Source: Phaeovulum vinaykumarii (GTDB taxonomy: Bacteria; Pseudomonadota; Alphaproteobacteria; Rhodobacterales; Rhodobacteraceae). Taken from it: a stretch of 64,000 nucleotides of DNA. The notes under the pieces are model-generated. The model had not been told where the DNA came from and did not search any database. It saw nothing but the letters and a program-made list of their open reading frames with translations. Positions 35,437-44,308 of this stretch are shown here, piece by piece (position 1 is the first letter of the stretch; each line of letters starts with the position of its first letter). The stretch covers positions 62,001 through 126,000 of the forward strand of contig NZ_FTOM01000005.1 of the NCBI RefSeq assembly GCF_900156695.1, read 5' to 3'. The position numbers and the translations under genes were made by a program.

Positions 35437-35677
35437 GAGACCCCTTCCCCCGTCAGGTCCGCCCCGATCCCGCCGCCGTCCTGCCACCGGCAACCGGCAA
35501 CCGCGGCCAGGATCAAGCCCCTGCAAATCCCGCCAACCGGCTCCCGTCCGCCAGATCCCGGCATCCGCCCGTCGCGGCGCCCCGCACAGCGTCACGACCG
35601 GGCCGTGCCCAGACGACGAAACCGCACGGGCACTGCGCCGCGCATCCCGCCGCAGTGACGGCCAGCCGCGGGCCGGT

Positions 35678-36580
35678 TCAGCCGTCGCCCCCCCGGACCG
35701 GCAGCCGCAACCGCAACCGCTTGATCCGCCGCGGGTCGGCGTCGATCACCTCGACCTCGACCCCGCTTTCCAGCACCACGACCTCGCCGCGCGCGGGCAC
35801 CCGTCCCAGCGCCATGAAGACAAGCCCGCCCAGCGTGTCGACCTCATCGCGCTCGGCCGGGTCCGCCACCAGCGCCATGCCGATCTCGGCCTCGAAATCC
35901 TCGAGCGGCGCGCGCGCCTGGGCCAGATAGACGCCCGGCTTCTCGGCCAGCCACAGCCCGTCCTCGGTCTCGTCGTGCTCGTCCTCGATCTCGCCGATCA
36001 CCTGCTCGATCAGATCCTCGAGCGTGACCAGCCCGTCCACCCCGCCATATTCGTCGATCACCAGCGCCATGTGGATGCGCTGGCTCTGCATCTTCTGCAA
36101 CAGCACCCCGATCGGCATCGACGGCGGCACATAGAGCAGCGGACGCAACAGGTTGCGCAGCGAGAACCGGCCCGGCTGGGCACAAAAGCCCTGTTCCAGC
36201 GCCAGATCCTTGAGGTGGATCAGCCCCAGCGGGCTGTCGAGCGTGCCGCGAAACACCGGCAGCCGGGAAAAGCCGTTCTCGCGGAAGATCTGCACCAGAT
36301 CCTCGAGCGTGATCGTCACCGGCACCGCCACGATCTCGGCCTTGGGAATGGCGACATCCTCGACGCGCATGTTGCGCAGATTGCCGATCCCCGGCGTGGG
36401 GCCCGCGCGATCGGCGCGCGGGGCGGGTTCGGCGGCGGGGGGATCCTCGCCCTCGGGGTTCAGCACCCCGAAGAGCCGCCCCAGGAGGCCGCGCGGCGCC
36501 TGATCGGCGCCCCCGGCCTCGGGGCTAGAGTGGGGGTCGGTTTCGGCGTCCTGCGACGGGTCGTCGGCGGGATGTGACAT
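35678..36580 (-). CDS. corC: CorC/HlyC-type CBS-domain protein
   Basis: The 300-residue cytoplasmic protein has an acidic, low-complexity N-terminus, two CBS domains (about 70-200) including RVEDVAIPKAEIVAV and MALVIDEYGGVDGLVTLEDL, and a C-terminal CorC_HlyC transporter-associated domain. It is linked in enterobacteria to magnesium/cobalt efflux and to the YbeY-PhoH-Lnt group, but the exact role is not settled. The ATG overlaps the ybeY stop by one base (TGATG). The 241-base gap to lnt (35437-35677) holds nothing I can name. Confidence 0.88.
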   Translation of the reverse strand: MSHPADDPSQDAETDPHSSPEAGGADQAPRGLLGRLFGVLNPEGEDPPAAEPAPRADRAGPTPGIGNLRNMRVEDVAIPKAEIVAVPVTITLEDLVQIFRENGFSRLPVFRGTLDSPLGLIHLKDLALEQGFCAQPGRFSLRNLLRPLLYVPPSMPIGVLLQKMQSQRIHMALVIDEYGGVDGLVTLEDLIEQVIGEIEDEHDETEDGLWLAEKPGVYLAQARAPLEDFEAEIGMALVADPAERDEVDTLGGLVFMALGRVPARGEVVVLESGVEVEVIDADPRRIKRLRLRLPVRGGDG

Positions 36581-37323
36581 CAGGCGTCCTCGGAAAGACC
36601 GGACAGGCCGGCCCTGGAAAGAACGGTGCCGGGGGCGGCACCATCGGGGGCAGGATCGGGGGCGGTATCGGGGCCGGAAACGTCAGAACCGGCGACGTCA
36701 GGGCCAGAGACATCGGGGCCAGAGACATCGGGGCGGGCAGCACCCGCGGGCGCCCCGGCGGCCCCGCCCTCAGGGGCCAGCGGATCCGCGGCGCGGAATT
36801 CGGCCGCCGCGGCGGGATCGGCATAGGGATCGGCAATCCCCAGCCCCGCCAGGATCCGCGTCTCGAGCGCTTCCATCACCTCGGCATCCGCCTCCTCGAG
36901 ATGGTCATAGCCCAGAAGATGCAACATTGCGTGAACGAGAAGATGCGTCACATGGTCCTGAAGACGCTTGCCCTGCTCGGCGGCCTCGCGCACGCAGGTC
37001 TCCCAGGCGATGGCGATATCGCCCAGCTCGGCGGGCATGATCGCGCTGCCCGGCGCGGGCAGATCGGGCCGCCCGCCCGCCACCTCGGCGCCGCGCTCCT
37101 CCGAGGGCCAGGACAGCACGTTCGTCGGCGTGTTCTTGCCGCGGAATTCCGCATTCAGCGCCGCGATGCGGGCATCCCCGCAGGCCAGGCAGGCCAGGGT
37201 GAAGCCCGTGCCCGGCAGATCGAGCGCCGCCAGAACGGCACGCGCCGCCCTGTCGGCCAATGTCTCGAGGTCGATCCCGTCCCAGCGGGGCTCCTCGATC
37301 AGCGTATCAACCAGAGGTTCCAT
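36580..37323 (-). CDS. ybeY: Endoribonuclease YbeY with C-terminal repeat extension
   Basis: The 247-residue protein has a YbeY core in residues 1-165: the metal motif HAMLHLLGYDH near 129-139 and FRGKNTPTNVLSWPS near 60. YbeY acts in 16S rRNA 3' end maturation and ribosome quality control. The family is usually about 155-170 residues; here roughly 75 more follow, including repeated PDVSG-type pentapeptides (SGPDVSGPDVAGSDVSGPD) encoded by a 15-base tandem repeat at about 36665-36740. The extension looks disordered and probably not catalytic. It lies between phoH and corC, the usual place. Confidence 0.92.
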   Translation of the reverse strand: MEPLVDTLIEEPRWDGIDLETLADRAARAVLAALDLPGTGFTLACLACGDARIAALNAEFRGKNTPTNVLSWPSEERGAEVAGGRPDLPAPGSAIMPAELGDIAIAWETCVREAAEQGKRLQDHVTHLLVHAMLHLLGYDHLEEADAEVMEALETRILAGLGIADPYADPAAAAEFRAADPLAPEGGAAGAPAGAARPDVSGPDVSGPDVAGSDVSGPDTAPDPAPDGAAPGTVLSRAGLSGLSEDA

Positions 37324-37409
37324 GGCATCGCTTTAAGGCCCGGCCCGCAGCCGGACAAGGGGGCCTGTGCACCGACGGGCGGCGGCGCGCGGAAGGGGCC
37401 GCGGCGCGC

Positions 37410-38429
37410 TCAGGCCCGCGGGGCGGCTTCGTCACGGCCATAAGCCTCAATGATCCGGGCCACCAGCGGATGGCGCACCACGTCGCGGGCGGTGAAATAG
37501 TTGAGACTGACCCCCTTGACCCCGGCCAGGATGCGTTCGGCATCGGCCAGCCCCGAGGGCACGCCGCGCGGCAGGTCGACCTGCGTGCGGTCGCCGGTGA
37601 CGACCATGCGCGAGCCCTCGCCCAGGCGGGTCAGGAACATCTTCATCTGCATGGTGGTGGCGTTCTGGGCCTCGTCCAGCACCACGAAGGCATTGGACAG
37701 CGTGCGCCCGCGCATGAAGGCCAGCGGCGCGATCTCGATGCGCTTTTCCTCCATCAGCTTCTGCACCTGCTTGGCCGGCAGGAAATCGTTCAGCGCATCA
37801 TAGAGCGGCTGCATGTAGGGATCGACCTTGTCCTTCATGTCGCCGGGCAGGAAGCCCAGACGCTCGCCGGCCTCGACCGCCGGACGCGACAGGATGATGC
37901 GCTCGACATTGCCGCCGATCAGCATGGTCACGCCCACCGCGACCGCCAGATAGGTCTTGCCGGTGCCCGCCGGGCCGATGCCGAAGGCCAGCTCGTGGCG
38001 GAACAGGTTCTGGACATAGGCCTTCTGCGCCTCGGTGCGCGGCTCGACCTGCTTCTTGCGGGTGCGGATCTCGTAATGGCCGGCGGCGAACATCTCGAGC
38101 TGCTCATCAAGACCGACCGGATCGCGGCCCGGATCGCCCAGCCGCAGCGCGGTGTCGATCTCGGCGGCATCGACCGGGCGCCCCTGCTCGAGCCGGGCAT
38201 AAAGCGCGTTCAGCACCGCCGCGGTCTGACGCTGGGCCTCGGGCGGGCCGATCACCGCCAGAAGGTTCCCGCGGCGCAGCACATGCACCCCCAGCTTGTG
38301 TTCGATCTGCGCCAGATTGCGGTCGAATCCACCGCACAGCTCGATCAGCAGACGATTGTCGGGAAATTCGAGCAGCGTCTCATGCGGCGCCGCAGTGCTT
38401 GGCGGGGGGGTGATCGCGCTCAGACCCAC
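37410..38429 (-). CDS. phoH: PhoH family ATPase
   Basis: The 339-residue PhoH-like ATPase has a KH-like N-terminal part, then the ATPase domain with Walker [12 protein letters not shown] near residue 155, [17 protein letters not shown], the Walker [11 protein letters not shown] and [10 protein letters not shown]. It is thought to act with YbeY in RNA metabolism. I place the start at GTG 38429, because GGGAG lies five bases upstream and the product begins [10 protein letters not shown]. Longer frames run into noncoding DNA. The 262-base gap upstream (38430-38691) should hold its promoter. Confidence 0.92.
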   Translation of the reverse strand: MGLSAITPPPSTAAPHETLLEFPDNRLLIELCGGFDRNLAQIEHKLGVHVLRRGNLLAVIGPPEAQRQTAAVLNALYARLEQGRPVDAAEIDTALRLGDPGRDPVGLDEQLEMFAAGHYEIRTRKKQVEPRTEAQKAYVQNLFRHELAFGIGPAGTGKTYLAVAVGVTMLIGGNVERIILSRPAVEAGERLGFLPGDMKDKVDPYMQPLYDALNDFLPAKQVQKLMEEKRIEIAPLAFMRGRTLSNAFVVLDEAQNATTMQMKMFLTRLGEGSRMVVTGDRTQVDLPRGVPSGLADAERILAGVKGVSLNYFTARDVVRHPLVARIIEAYGRDEAAPRA

Positions 38430-38628
38430 AACGACTCCCTTGGTTCGAGACTTCCCAGAAATGGTGCCTGCCGGCCGGGGCCCGCGCAAGGGCTTGTTTG
38501 CCGCCAAGCCGCGCGCGGCGCAATCTTCACGCGATTGCGACATTTGCACCGAAAGCGCCCCGATCCGGCCTGCCAAAGCGGCACAATAGAAAACCGCACG
38601 AAATCAGGGGCTTGGCACTGGCGCTAGA

Positions 38629-38666
38629 CAGAAAACGGCCCCCGGATGCCTGGCATCGGGGGGCCG
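38629..38666 (-). terminator. Strong terminator after the small lipoprotein gene
   Basis: On the minus strand CGGCCCCCCGATGCCA pairs with TGGCATCCGGGGGCCG (38666-38636, one base bulged), followed by TTTTC. It lies 25 bases after the lipoprotein stop and separates the ompA-like pair from phoH. Confidence 0.9.
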
Positions 38667-38691
38667 CGATCAGGGGCGCGCTGCGCAGGCC

Positions 38692-38991
38692 TCAGAGCGG
38701 GTCGGGAATCGTCGAGCCCGACTTGAACGGCCCGACGGCGGTCGAGGCCGGCCCCGCGCCCGAGCAGATCGGGCGGCCGTAATCGTCCACGCGCTGGGTC
38801 AGATAGCCTTCGACGCCATCGTCGATGATCCAGTGGTCGCAGCCCTCGGGGTCGATCCAGACCCCCGCCTTGAGCGCCGACAGGTGCTTGGCATCGGTGC
38901 CGCGGTCGCGCGACTTGTCGGGGCCGACATCATCGCAGGCAGCAAGGCCCGCCAGGGCGCCGACGGCGAGAAGGATGCGGATCGGGGTCAT
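38692..38991 (-). CDS. Small lipoprotein sharing a module with the adjacent OmpA-like protein
   Basis: The 99-residue protein starts MTPIRILLAVGALAGLAAC, a clear lipoprotein signal with the lipid-bearing Cys at residue 19. The mature part holds VWIDPEGCDHWIIDDGVEGY and GRPICSG. The same arrangement, [IV]WIDP[DE]GC[DE]HW..DDG.EGY...GRP.C, occurs in the OmpA-like protein directly upstream, so the lipoprotein looks like that module without its peptidoglycan-binding domain. I do not recognise the module's name or function; its two cysteines could form a disulfide in the periplasm. GAGAGG precedes ATG 38991. It is 11 bases after the upstream gene, so both are in one transcript. Confidence 0.75.
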   Translation of the reverse strand: MTPIRILLAVGALAGLAACDDVGPDKSRDRGTDAKHLSALKAGVWIDPEGCDHWIIDDGVEGYLTQRVDDYGRPICSGAGPASTAVGPFKSGSTIPDPL

Positions 38992-39002
38992 GGTCGGGCC
39001 TC

Positions 39003-39548
39003 TCATTTCACGCAGATGATCTCGACACGGCGATTCTGCGCCATGCCCGCGGCGGTGGAATTGGTCGCGCGCGGGTAACGCTCGCCATACCAGTTGACGG
39101 CCAAGACCGGCGCGCCCACGCCATTGGCCACGCGCGCCACGGCTTCGGCCCGGCGCTTGGACAGGCGCATGTTGTATTCATCCGAGGCCCGGCTGTCGGT
39201 ATGCCCGGTGATGATGAAGCTGCGCGCCTGCGCGGTCTTGAAGAAGTTTTCCAGCCGGCGGCGCCCCTCGCCCGAGATGCCGGCGCGGTCGGTGGCAAAC
39301 AGCTGGTCGGTCGGGAAGACGCCGCAGACGTCGCGGTGGCAGACCGGGCGGCCGTCGCGGGTCTGGCGGGCGTCCATGTACCCCTCGGCGCCGTCGTCCA
39401 TGACCCAATGTTCACAGCCATCGGGGTCGATCCAGATGGTGGGAATGTAGCGTTCGCTGCTGGCGACCGGCTGCGCGACCGCTGCCCCCGCCAGAAGTGC
39501 CAGCGCCGCAGCGGCCCCTGCCAAAGGCTTCACAAGCTTGCCGATCAT
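39003..39548 (-). CDS. OmpA-family protein with N-terminal WIDPxGCxHW module
   Basis: The 181-residue exported protein has a signal peptide cut after AVAQ (about residue 26), a short module (about 36-72, IWIDPDGCEHWVMDDGAEGY then GRPVC) and a C-terminal OmpA/Pal peptidoglycan-binding domain with FIITGHTDSRASDEYNMRLSKRRAEAV and QNRRVEIICVK. It has no beta-barrel, so it is probably a periplasmic protein tethered to the wall. It is the first gene of a two-gene unit with the small lipoprotein. The upstream region carries a striking nested dyad at 39669-39718. Confidence 0.85.
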   Translation of the reverse strand: MIGKLVKPLAGAAAALALLAGAAVAQPVASSERYIPTIWIDPDGCEHWVMDDGAEGYMDARQTRDGRPVCHRDVCGVFPTDQLFATDRAGISGEGRRRLENFFKTAQARSFIITGHTDSRASDEYNMRLSKRRAEAVARVANGVGAPVLAVNWYGERYPRATNSTAAGMAQNRRVEIICVK

Positions 39549-39668
39549 CGTCCCTCACGCCTCCACCTGCGCCCGCACCCCCAGATGATGGGCCCTGTGG
39601 TGCGGATTCACGAAATCTTCACCAGCCTAACGAAACCTGAGGGAATTGAAAGCCGTTTTCCCAAGATA

Positions 39669-39718
39669 TTGTGTCCACCCACGCAACGAAACCGGCAATT
39701 TTGCCGGAATTGACACAA
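39669..39718. promoter_or_regulatory. Nested inverted repeats upstream of the OmpA-like gene
   Basis: An outer pair, TTGTGTC (39669-39675) and GACACAA (39712-39718), encloses an inner palindrome CCGGCAATTTTGCCGG (39692-39707). The region lies in the 244-base gap between miaB and the OmpA-like gene. There is no T-run to make it a good terminator. A possible minus-strand promoter with a TATCTT -10 element overlaps its left edge near 39665-39670. An operator role is inferred from the symmetry only. Confidence 0.45.
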
Positions 39719-39792
39719 GCGCCGCCCCAATTCCGCAAAAAGCCCGCCGGAATGTTGCAAAAGCGCGCCAGAGGGCCCGCGAAGGCGTGACC

Positions 39793-41157
39793 TCAGGCCG
39801 CGGGGGTGTCGATCAGCTCGGCGGTCAGCGAATTGGGCAGGGCCTGCGTGATTCTCACCCGCCGGATCTGGCCCGGCCCCAGATCCGCGCCGGTGGCATG
39901 CACCGCCTGAAGCCAGGGCGACTTGCCGGTCCATTGCCCCGGCTCGCGGCCCGGTTTCTCGAACAGAACCTCGCATTCGCGGCCCACCATCGCCGCCTGC
40001 GCCGCCTGCTGCTGTTCGGTGATCAGCGCCTGAAGCCGATAGAGCCGTTCATCGGCCACCGCCGGATCGACGGGCGGGGCCTCGGCCGCGGGCGTGCCCG
40101 GACGGGGCGAATACTTGAACGAATAGGCCGCGCCATAGCGGGCCGCGCGCACCATCTCGAGCGTGGCCTCGAAATCGGCCTCGGTCTCGCCGGGAAAGCC
40201 CACGATGAAATCGCCCGAAAGCAGGATATCGGGGCGCGCGGCGCGGATCCGGTCGAGCAGCGCCAGATATTCGGCGCCCGTATGCCGGCGATTCATTGCC
40301 TTGAGAATGCGGTCCGAGCCCGATTGCACCGGCAGATGCAGATAGGGCATCAGCTTGGGCTGGTCCCGATGCGCCGCGATTAGGTCGTCGGTGAAATCGT
40401 TGGGATGCGAGGTGGTATAGCGGATGCGCGCGATCCCCTCGATCCCGGCCACCGCCTCGATCAGCCGCCCCAGCCCCCATTCGTCGCCCGCAGGGCCCAC
40501 CCCGTGCCAGGCGTTGACGTTCTGGCCCAGAAGCATCACCTCGCGCACGCCGCGATCGGCCAGCGCCTGCGCCTCCTCGAGGATGCGCGCGACGGGGCGG
40601 CTCATCTCGGCGCCGCGGGTATAGGGGACCACGCAGAAGGCACAGAACTTGTCGCAGCCCTCCTGCACGGTCAGAAAGGCCGTGGGCCGGCCGCCCGCGC
40701 GCCCCGGCAGGGCGGCGAACTTGTCCTCGGCGGGGAAATCGGTCTCGACGGGGCGGGCACCCTCCTGCGCCGCGCGCACCAGCTCGGGCAGCCGGTGGAA
40801 CGCCTGCGAGCCCACGACCAGATCGACCAGCGGCGCGCGTTCGAGGATCTCGGCGCCCTCGGCCTGGGCCACGCAACCCGCCACCCCGATGCGCAGGCCG
40901 GGACGCGCCTGCTTGAGCGGGCGCAGCCGGCCCAGCTCGGAATAGACCTTCTCGGCCGCCTTCTCGCGGATGTGGCAGGTGTTGAGAAGGATCAGGTCGG
41001 CCTCGGCGGGGTCGGCGGTCAGCGCATAGCCCTCCTGCGCCATCGTCTCGGCCATGCGCTCGCTGTCATGGGCGTTCATCTGGCAACCATAGGTCTTGAT
41101 GAACAGCTTGCGCGCGGGGGCGGTTTCGGTGTCGGGCGCGGCGGCAGCGTCGGTCAT
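39793..41157 (-). CDS. miaB: tRNA-2-methylthio-N6-dimethylallyladenosine synthase MiaB
   Basis: The 454-residue radical-SAM methylthiotransferase modifies A37 of certain tRNAs. The N-terminal cluster domain has cysteines in [22 protein letters not shown] and [10 protein letters not shown]. The radical SAM motif is [15 protein letters not shown] near residue 160, and a C-terminal TRAM domain ends the protein. The start MTDAAAAPD (ATG 41157) avoids a longer frame through the divergent intergenic region. It heads the leftward series toward phoH, as in many alphaproteobacteria. Confidence 0.95.
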   Translation of the reverse strand: MTDAAAAPDTETAPARKLFIKTYGCQMNAHDSERMAETMAQEGYALTADPAEADLILLNTCHIREKAAEKVYSELGRLRPLKQARPGLRIGVAGCVAQAEGAEILERAPLVDLVVGSQAFHRLPELVRAAQEGARPVETDFPAEDKFAALPGRAGGRPTAFLTVQEGCDKFCAFCVVPYTRGAEMSRPVARILEEAQALADRGVREVMLLGQNVNAWHGVGPAGDEWGLGRLIEAVAGIEGIARIRYTTSHPNDFTDDLIAAHRDQPKLMPYLHLPVQSGSDRILKAMNRRHTGAEYLALLDRIRAARPDILLSGDFIVGFPGETEADFEATLEMVRAARYGAAYSFKYSPRPGTPAAEAPPVDPAVADERLYRLQALITEQQQAAQAAMVGRECEVLFEKPGREPGQWTGKSPWLQAVHATGADLGPGQIRRVRITQALPNSLTAELIDTPAA

Positions 41158-41350
41158 GGCATCACTCGGCAAGGGGGGAACGGATGAGCGCCCCGACAGA
41201 CGGGCTGACAAGACGGGCGGGGTTTGCGCGCCTCCTAGCGCGGAACGGGGCCTTTCGCAACATCGCGGCGGGTTGCAAAACCCGCGCCCCTGGCCGATCC
41301 TCCGCGCGCCGGGCCGGGGCCCGGTCCGCAGACAGGGGAACCGGGCCGAC

Positions 41351-42217
41351 ATGAACTATACCTCGCTTGCCGATTTCCTGGCGCGCGGGCGCGCGGTGCT
41401 GGCGCGCGGGCCGGTGGCGCTGATCCTGGTCGAGGATCTGATCGAGGTCGAGAGCACCTTGCGCCACCACCTGGATCTGGGCTTTCGCGCCGTGCTGGTG
41501 CTGGCCCCGCGCGAGCTGGAGCTGCCCGAGGATCTGGCCGCGCGCATCCACCGCATCGCCTTCGACCAGCGCGGGCCGCAGGCGCTGGCGCAGGCCGTCA
41601 ACCCGGTGATCGAGGCCTGCGCGCCCGGCGTGTGGTTCTATTACTGCTACAACGCCGAATACCTGTTCTTCCCCTTCTGCGAGCACCGCACGATCGGCGA
41701 GATGCTGGCCTTTCACACCGAGGAACGGCGCGAGGCTATGCTGACCTATGCCGTCGATCTCTATGCCGAGGATCTGGGCACCCACCCGTCGGGCGTGGAT
41801 CGTGCCAGCGCCATGCTGGACCGGGCGGGCTATTTCGCGCTGGTGCGCAAGGACGCCGACGGTCGCCATCTCGACCGGCAATACGATTTCTTCGGCGGGC
41901 TGCGCTGGCGCTTCGAGGAACACATCCCCCCCCAACGGCGCAAGATCGACCGCATCTCGATCCTGCGCACGCGCAAGGGGCTGCGGCTGGCGCCCGATTA
42001 CACGCTGAACGACCCCGAGATGAACACCTATGCCTGCCCCTGGCACCACAACCTTACGGCGGCGGTGATGTCCTTCCGGGTGGCCAAGGCGCTCAAGCTC
42101 AACCCCGGCTCGACCTTCGATATCCCCAATTTCCGCTGGTATAATTCGGTGCGCTTCGAATGGTCCTCGCAGCAGCTCATGGACCTGGGCCTGATGGAGC
42201 CGGGCCAGTGGTTCTGA
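41351..42217 (+). CDS. Conserved-looking protein of unknown function
   Basis: I do not recognise this 288-residue protein with certainty. It has no signal peptide and no membrane helix. The first 80 residues look like an alpha/beta domain ([38 protein letters not shown]), which resembles the start of a GT-A glycosyltransferase. The middle has an unusual aromatic and Cys-rich stretch ([21 protein letters not shown]), and the end has [18 protein letters not shown] and [13 protein letters not shown]. It is well formed in codon use and is transcribed away from miaB across a 193-base gap. A glycan-related role is only a guess. Confidence 0.6.
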   Translation: MNYTSLADFLARGRAVLARGPVALILVEDLIEVESTLRHHLDLGFRAVLVLAPRELELPEDLAARIHRIAFDQRGPQALAQAVNPVIEACAPGVWFYYCYNAEYLFFPFCEHRTIGEMLAFHTEERREAMLTYAVDLYAEDLGTHPSGVDRASAMLDRAGYFALVRKDADGRHLDRQYDFFGGLRWRFEEHIPPQRRKIDRISILRTRKGLRLAPDYTLNDPEMNTYACPWHHNLTAAVMSFRVAKALKLNPGSTFDIPNFRWYNSVRFEWSSQQLMDLGLMEPGQWF

Positions 42218-42274
42218 AATCCTGAGGTTCTGAGACCCTGAGCGCCGTGCGGGCGTCCGGTCGGGCGGGCCGCT

Positions 42275-42676
42275 TCAGGCCTCGGCCACGAATTGCGCGG
42301 CGACGATGGACCAGCCCGAAGGCCCTTCTTCCAGCGTCGCGGCAAAGAGCGCGCCGACCCTGCCCGCATCCGAGCCGTCGGGATTGAGAATGCCCGACAG
42401 CACATAGCGTTGCAGCATCACCGCGCCGCCCTGCCCCACCGGCCGCAGCTTGCCCCGCCCGGTGACCAGCCGCGCGCGGGCAAAGGCGCCCTCGAATTCG
42501 CCGGCCAGCACCTCGGCGATGGCGCGCCGTCCCTCGGCCGCGGCCCCCGTCAGCGACAGGAAATCGGCGTCCTCGGCAAAGAGCGCGGCAAGGGCCGCCG
42601 CATCGCGTGCGCCCCAGGCCTGGGCAAAGGCGCGCGGCAGGCTCTGGGGCGTCAGCACTTCGGGCGGGGCGCTCAT
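42275..42676 (-). CDS. SnoaL/NTF2-like small protein
   Basis: The 133-residue protein fits the SnoaL/DUF4440 cone fold: AFAQAWGARDAAALAALFAEDADFLSLTG at the start, GRRAIAEVLAGEFEGAF, and a final strand that ends SIVAAQFVAEA. Proteins of this fold include isomerases, hydrolases and ligand-binding proteins, so no reaction can be assigned. Its ATG overlaps the stop of the FAD-linked oxidase gene (ATGA), so the two are cotranslated. Confidence 0.75.
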   Translation of the reverse strand: MSAPPEVLTPQSLPRAFAQAWGARDAAALAALFAEDADFLSLTGAAAEGRRAIAEVLAGEFEGAFARARLVTGRGKLRPVGQGGAVMLQRYVLSGILNPDGSDAGRVGALFAATLEEGPSGWSIVAAQFVAEA

Positions 42677-44124
42677 GCCCGCGCGTCCGGAGAAGGCGTC
42701 TCGGGAACCAGCTTGCCGGGGTTGAGCAGGTTTCGCGGGTCAAGTGCGGCCTTCAGCGCGCCCATGACCGCCCAGCCCTCGCCATGTTCGGCCTGCATGT
42801 AGGCGCGCTTGCCGATGCCCACGCCATGTTCGCCCGTGACCGTGCCCCCCATCGCCAGCGCGCGTTCGGCCATGCGGCCCGCCACCCGCTTGGCGCGGGC
42901 CAGTTCGTCGGGATTGTCGCGTTCCAGAAGCAGGATGGCGTGGAAATTGCCGTCGCCGACATGGCCCAGGATCGGCCCCACCAGACCTTCGGCACGGATA
43001 TCGGCGCGGGTCTCGGCCACCGCTTCGGCCAGCCGCGAGATCGGCACGCAGATGTCCGTCACCAGCCCGATCGAGCCCGGCCGCCAGGCCAGGCAGGCCG
43101 GATAGGCGCCGTGGCGCATCTTCCACAGCGCGTTGCGCGCCTCGGTGCTGGCCGCCCAGTCGAAATCGGCCCCGCCCATCTCGGCGACGATGGCGCCGAA
43201 GGCCTCGGCCTGCTCGGCCACCCCCGCCTGCGAGCCGTGGAATTCGATCAGCAGATGCGGCTTTTCGGGCATGTCGGTGCGCGCATAGGCGTTGAAGGCG
43301 CGCGCCACGTCCTCGTCCACGAATTCGATCCGCGCCATCGGCAGACCCATCTGGATCGTGGCCATCACCGTCTCGACCGCCGCCTCGAAGCTGTCGAAGG
43401 CGCAGACCGCCGAGGTGATCGCCTCGGGCTGGCCATGCAGGCGCAGCGTCAGTTCGGTGATGATGCCGAGCGTGCCCTCCGAGCCCAGCATCAGCGCGGT
43501 CAGGTCATAGCCCGCCGCCGATTTCGCCGCGCGCGAGCCGGTGCGGATGATGCGCCCGTCGGCCAGCACCACCTCAAGGCCCATCACGTTGTCGCGCATC
43601 GAGCCATAGCGCACCGTGGTCGTGCCCGAGGCGCGCGTGGCCGCCATCCCCCCGATCGAGGCATTGGCGCCGGGATCGACCGGAAAGAACAGGCCCGTCG
43701 CGCGCAATTCGGCGTTCAGCTCCTCGCGGGTGATGCCGGGTTCGACCACAACCTGCATGTCCTCGGCATGAAGCGCCCGGATCGCCCGCATCCGGCTCAG
43801 GTCCAGCGTCAGCCCGCCCTCGGTCGCCAGCGCCTGCGCCTCGAGCGAGGTGCCCGTGCCCCAGGCCACGATCGGCAGCCCGTGCGCGGCGCAGATCCTG
43901 ACGATGCGCGACACTTCCTCGGTGGTTTCGGGCCAGGCCACGGCATCGGGCGGGGTGGCCGGATACCAGGCTTCGGAATGGGCGTGATGGTCGAGATCGG
44001 CAGGCTTGCGCGACAGCCGCTGCCCCAGAAGCGCCGAAAGCGCATCAAGCGCGGCCTCACGCGCGGCGGCGGTCTGCGGGGCGGGCGCGGTCTGCGGGGC
44101 GGGGCGGGACAAGGTGTCAGGCAT
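42673..44124 (-). CDS. FAD-linked oxidase, D-lactate/glycolate dehydrogenase type
   Basis: The 483-residue protein has an FAD-binding (PCMH) domain with PIVAWGTGTSLEAQ near residue 84 and GAAGYDL-like AAKSAAGYDLTALMLGSEGTLG, then a C-terminal oxidase domain with GHVGDGNFHAILL near 388 and GEHGVGIGKRAYM near 433. This is the architecture of cytochrome-linked D-lactate dehydrogenase and GlcD. It probably oxidises a 2-hydroxy acid. ATG 44124 is preceded by GGAGA; an ATG 21 bases further up is less well placed. The length and single-subunit form favour D-lactate dehydrogenase, but this is not proven. Confidence 0.85.
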   Translation of the reverse strand: MPDTLSRPAPQTAPAPQTAAAREAALDALSALLGQRLSRKPADLDHHAHSEAWYPATPPDAVAWPETTEEVSRIVRICAAHGLPIVAWGTGTSLEAQALATEGGLTLDLSRMRAIRALHAEDMQVVVEPGITREELNAELRATGLFFPVDPGANASIGGMAATRASGTTTVRYGSMRDNVMGLEVVLADGRIIRTGSRAAKSAAGYDLTALMLGSEGTLGIITELTLRLHGQPEAITSAVCAFDSFEAAVETVMATIQMGLPMARIEFVDEDVARAFNAYARTDMPEKPHLLIEFHGSQAGVAEQAEAFGAIVAEMGGADFDWAASTEARNALWKMRHGAYPACLAWRPGSIGLVTDICVPISRLAEAVAETRADIRAEGLVGPILGHVGDGNFHAILLLERDNPDELARAKRVAGRMAERALAMGGTVTGEHGVGIGKRAYMQAEHGEGWAVMGALKAALDPRNLLNPGKLVPETPSPDARA

Positions 44125-44308
44125 GGAAGGTCTCCGGGTGGTCACGGGCTCAGCGCAGGGGCGGACGCGCGCAAGTTAGGTCCAACCGCAGGCCGGCGGA
44201 AGGGGGGGCGGGCAAGTGCCGCGTCTTTCCGCCGGCCCGCCCCTTGCCGCCGCCGCTCCCGTGGCGTCCCCCCGTGACGCGCCCCATTGGTTACGCGCCC
44301 TGCCCGGC

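Noticed and set aside
38605-38630. Possible sigma-54 promoter beginning TGGCAC
   Set aside because: The -12 half reads CTAGA instead of TTGC, so the consensus is not met.
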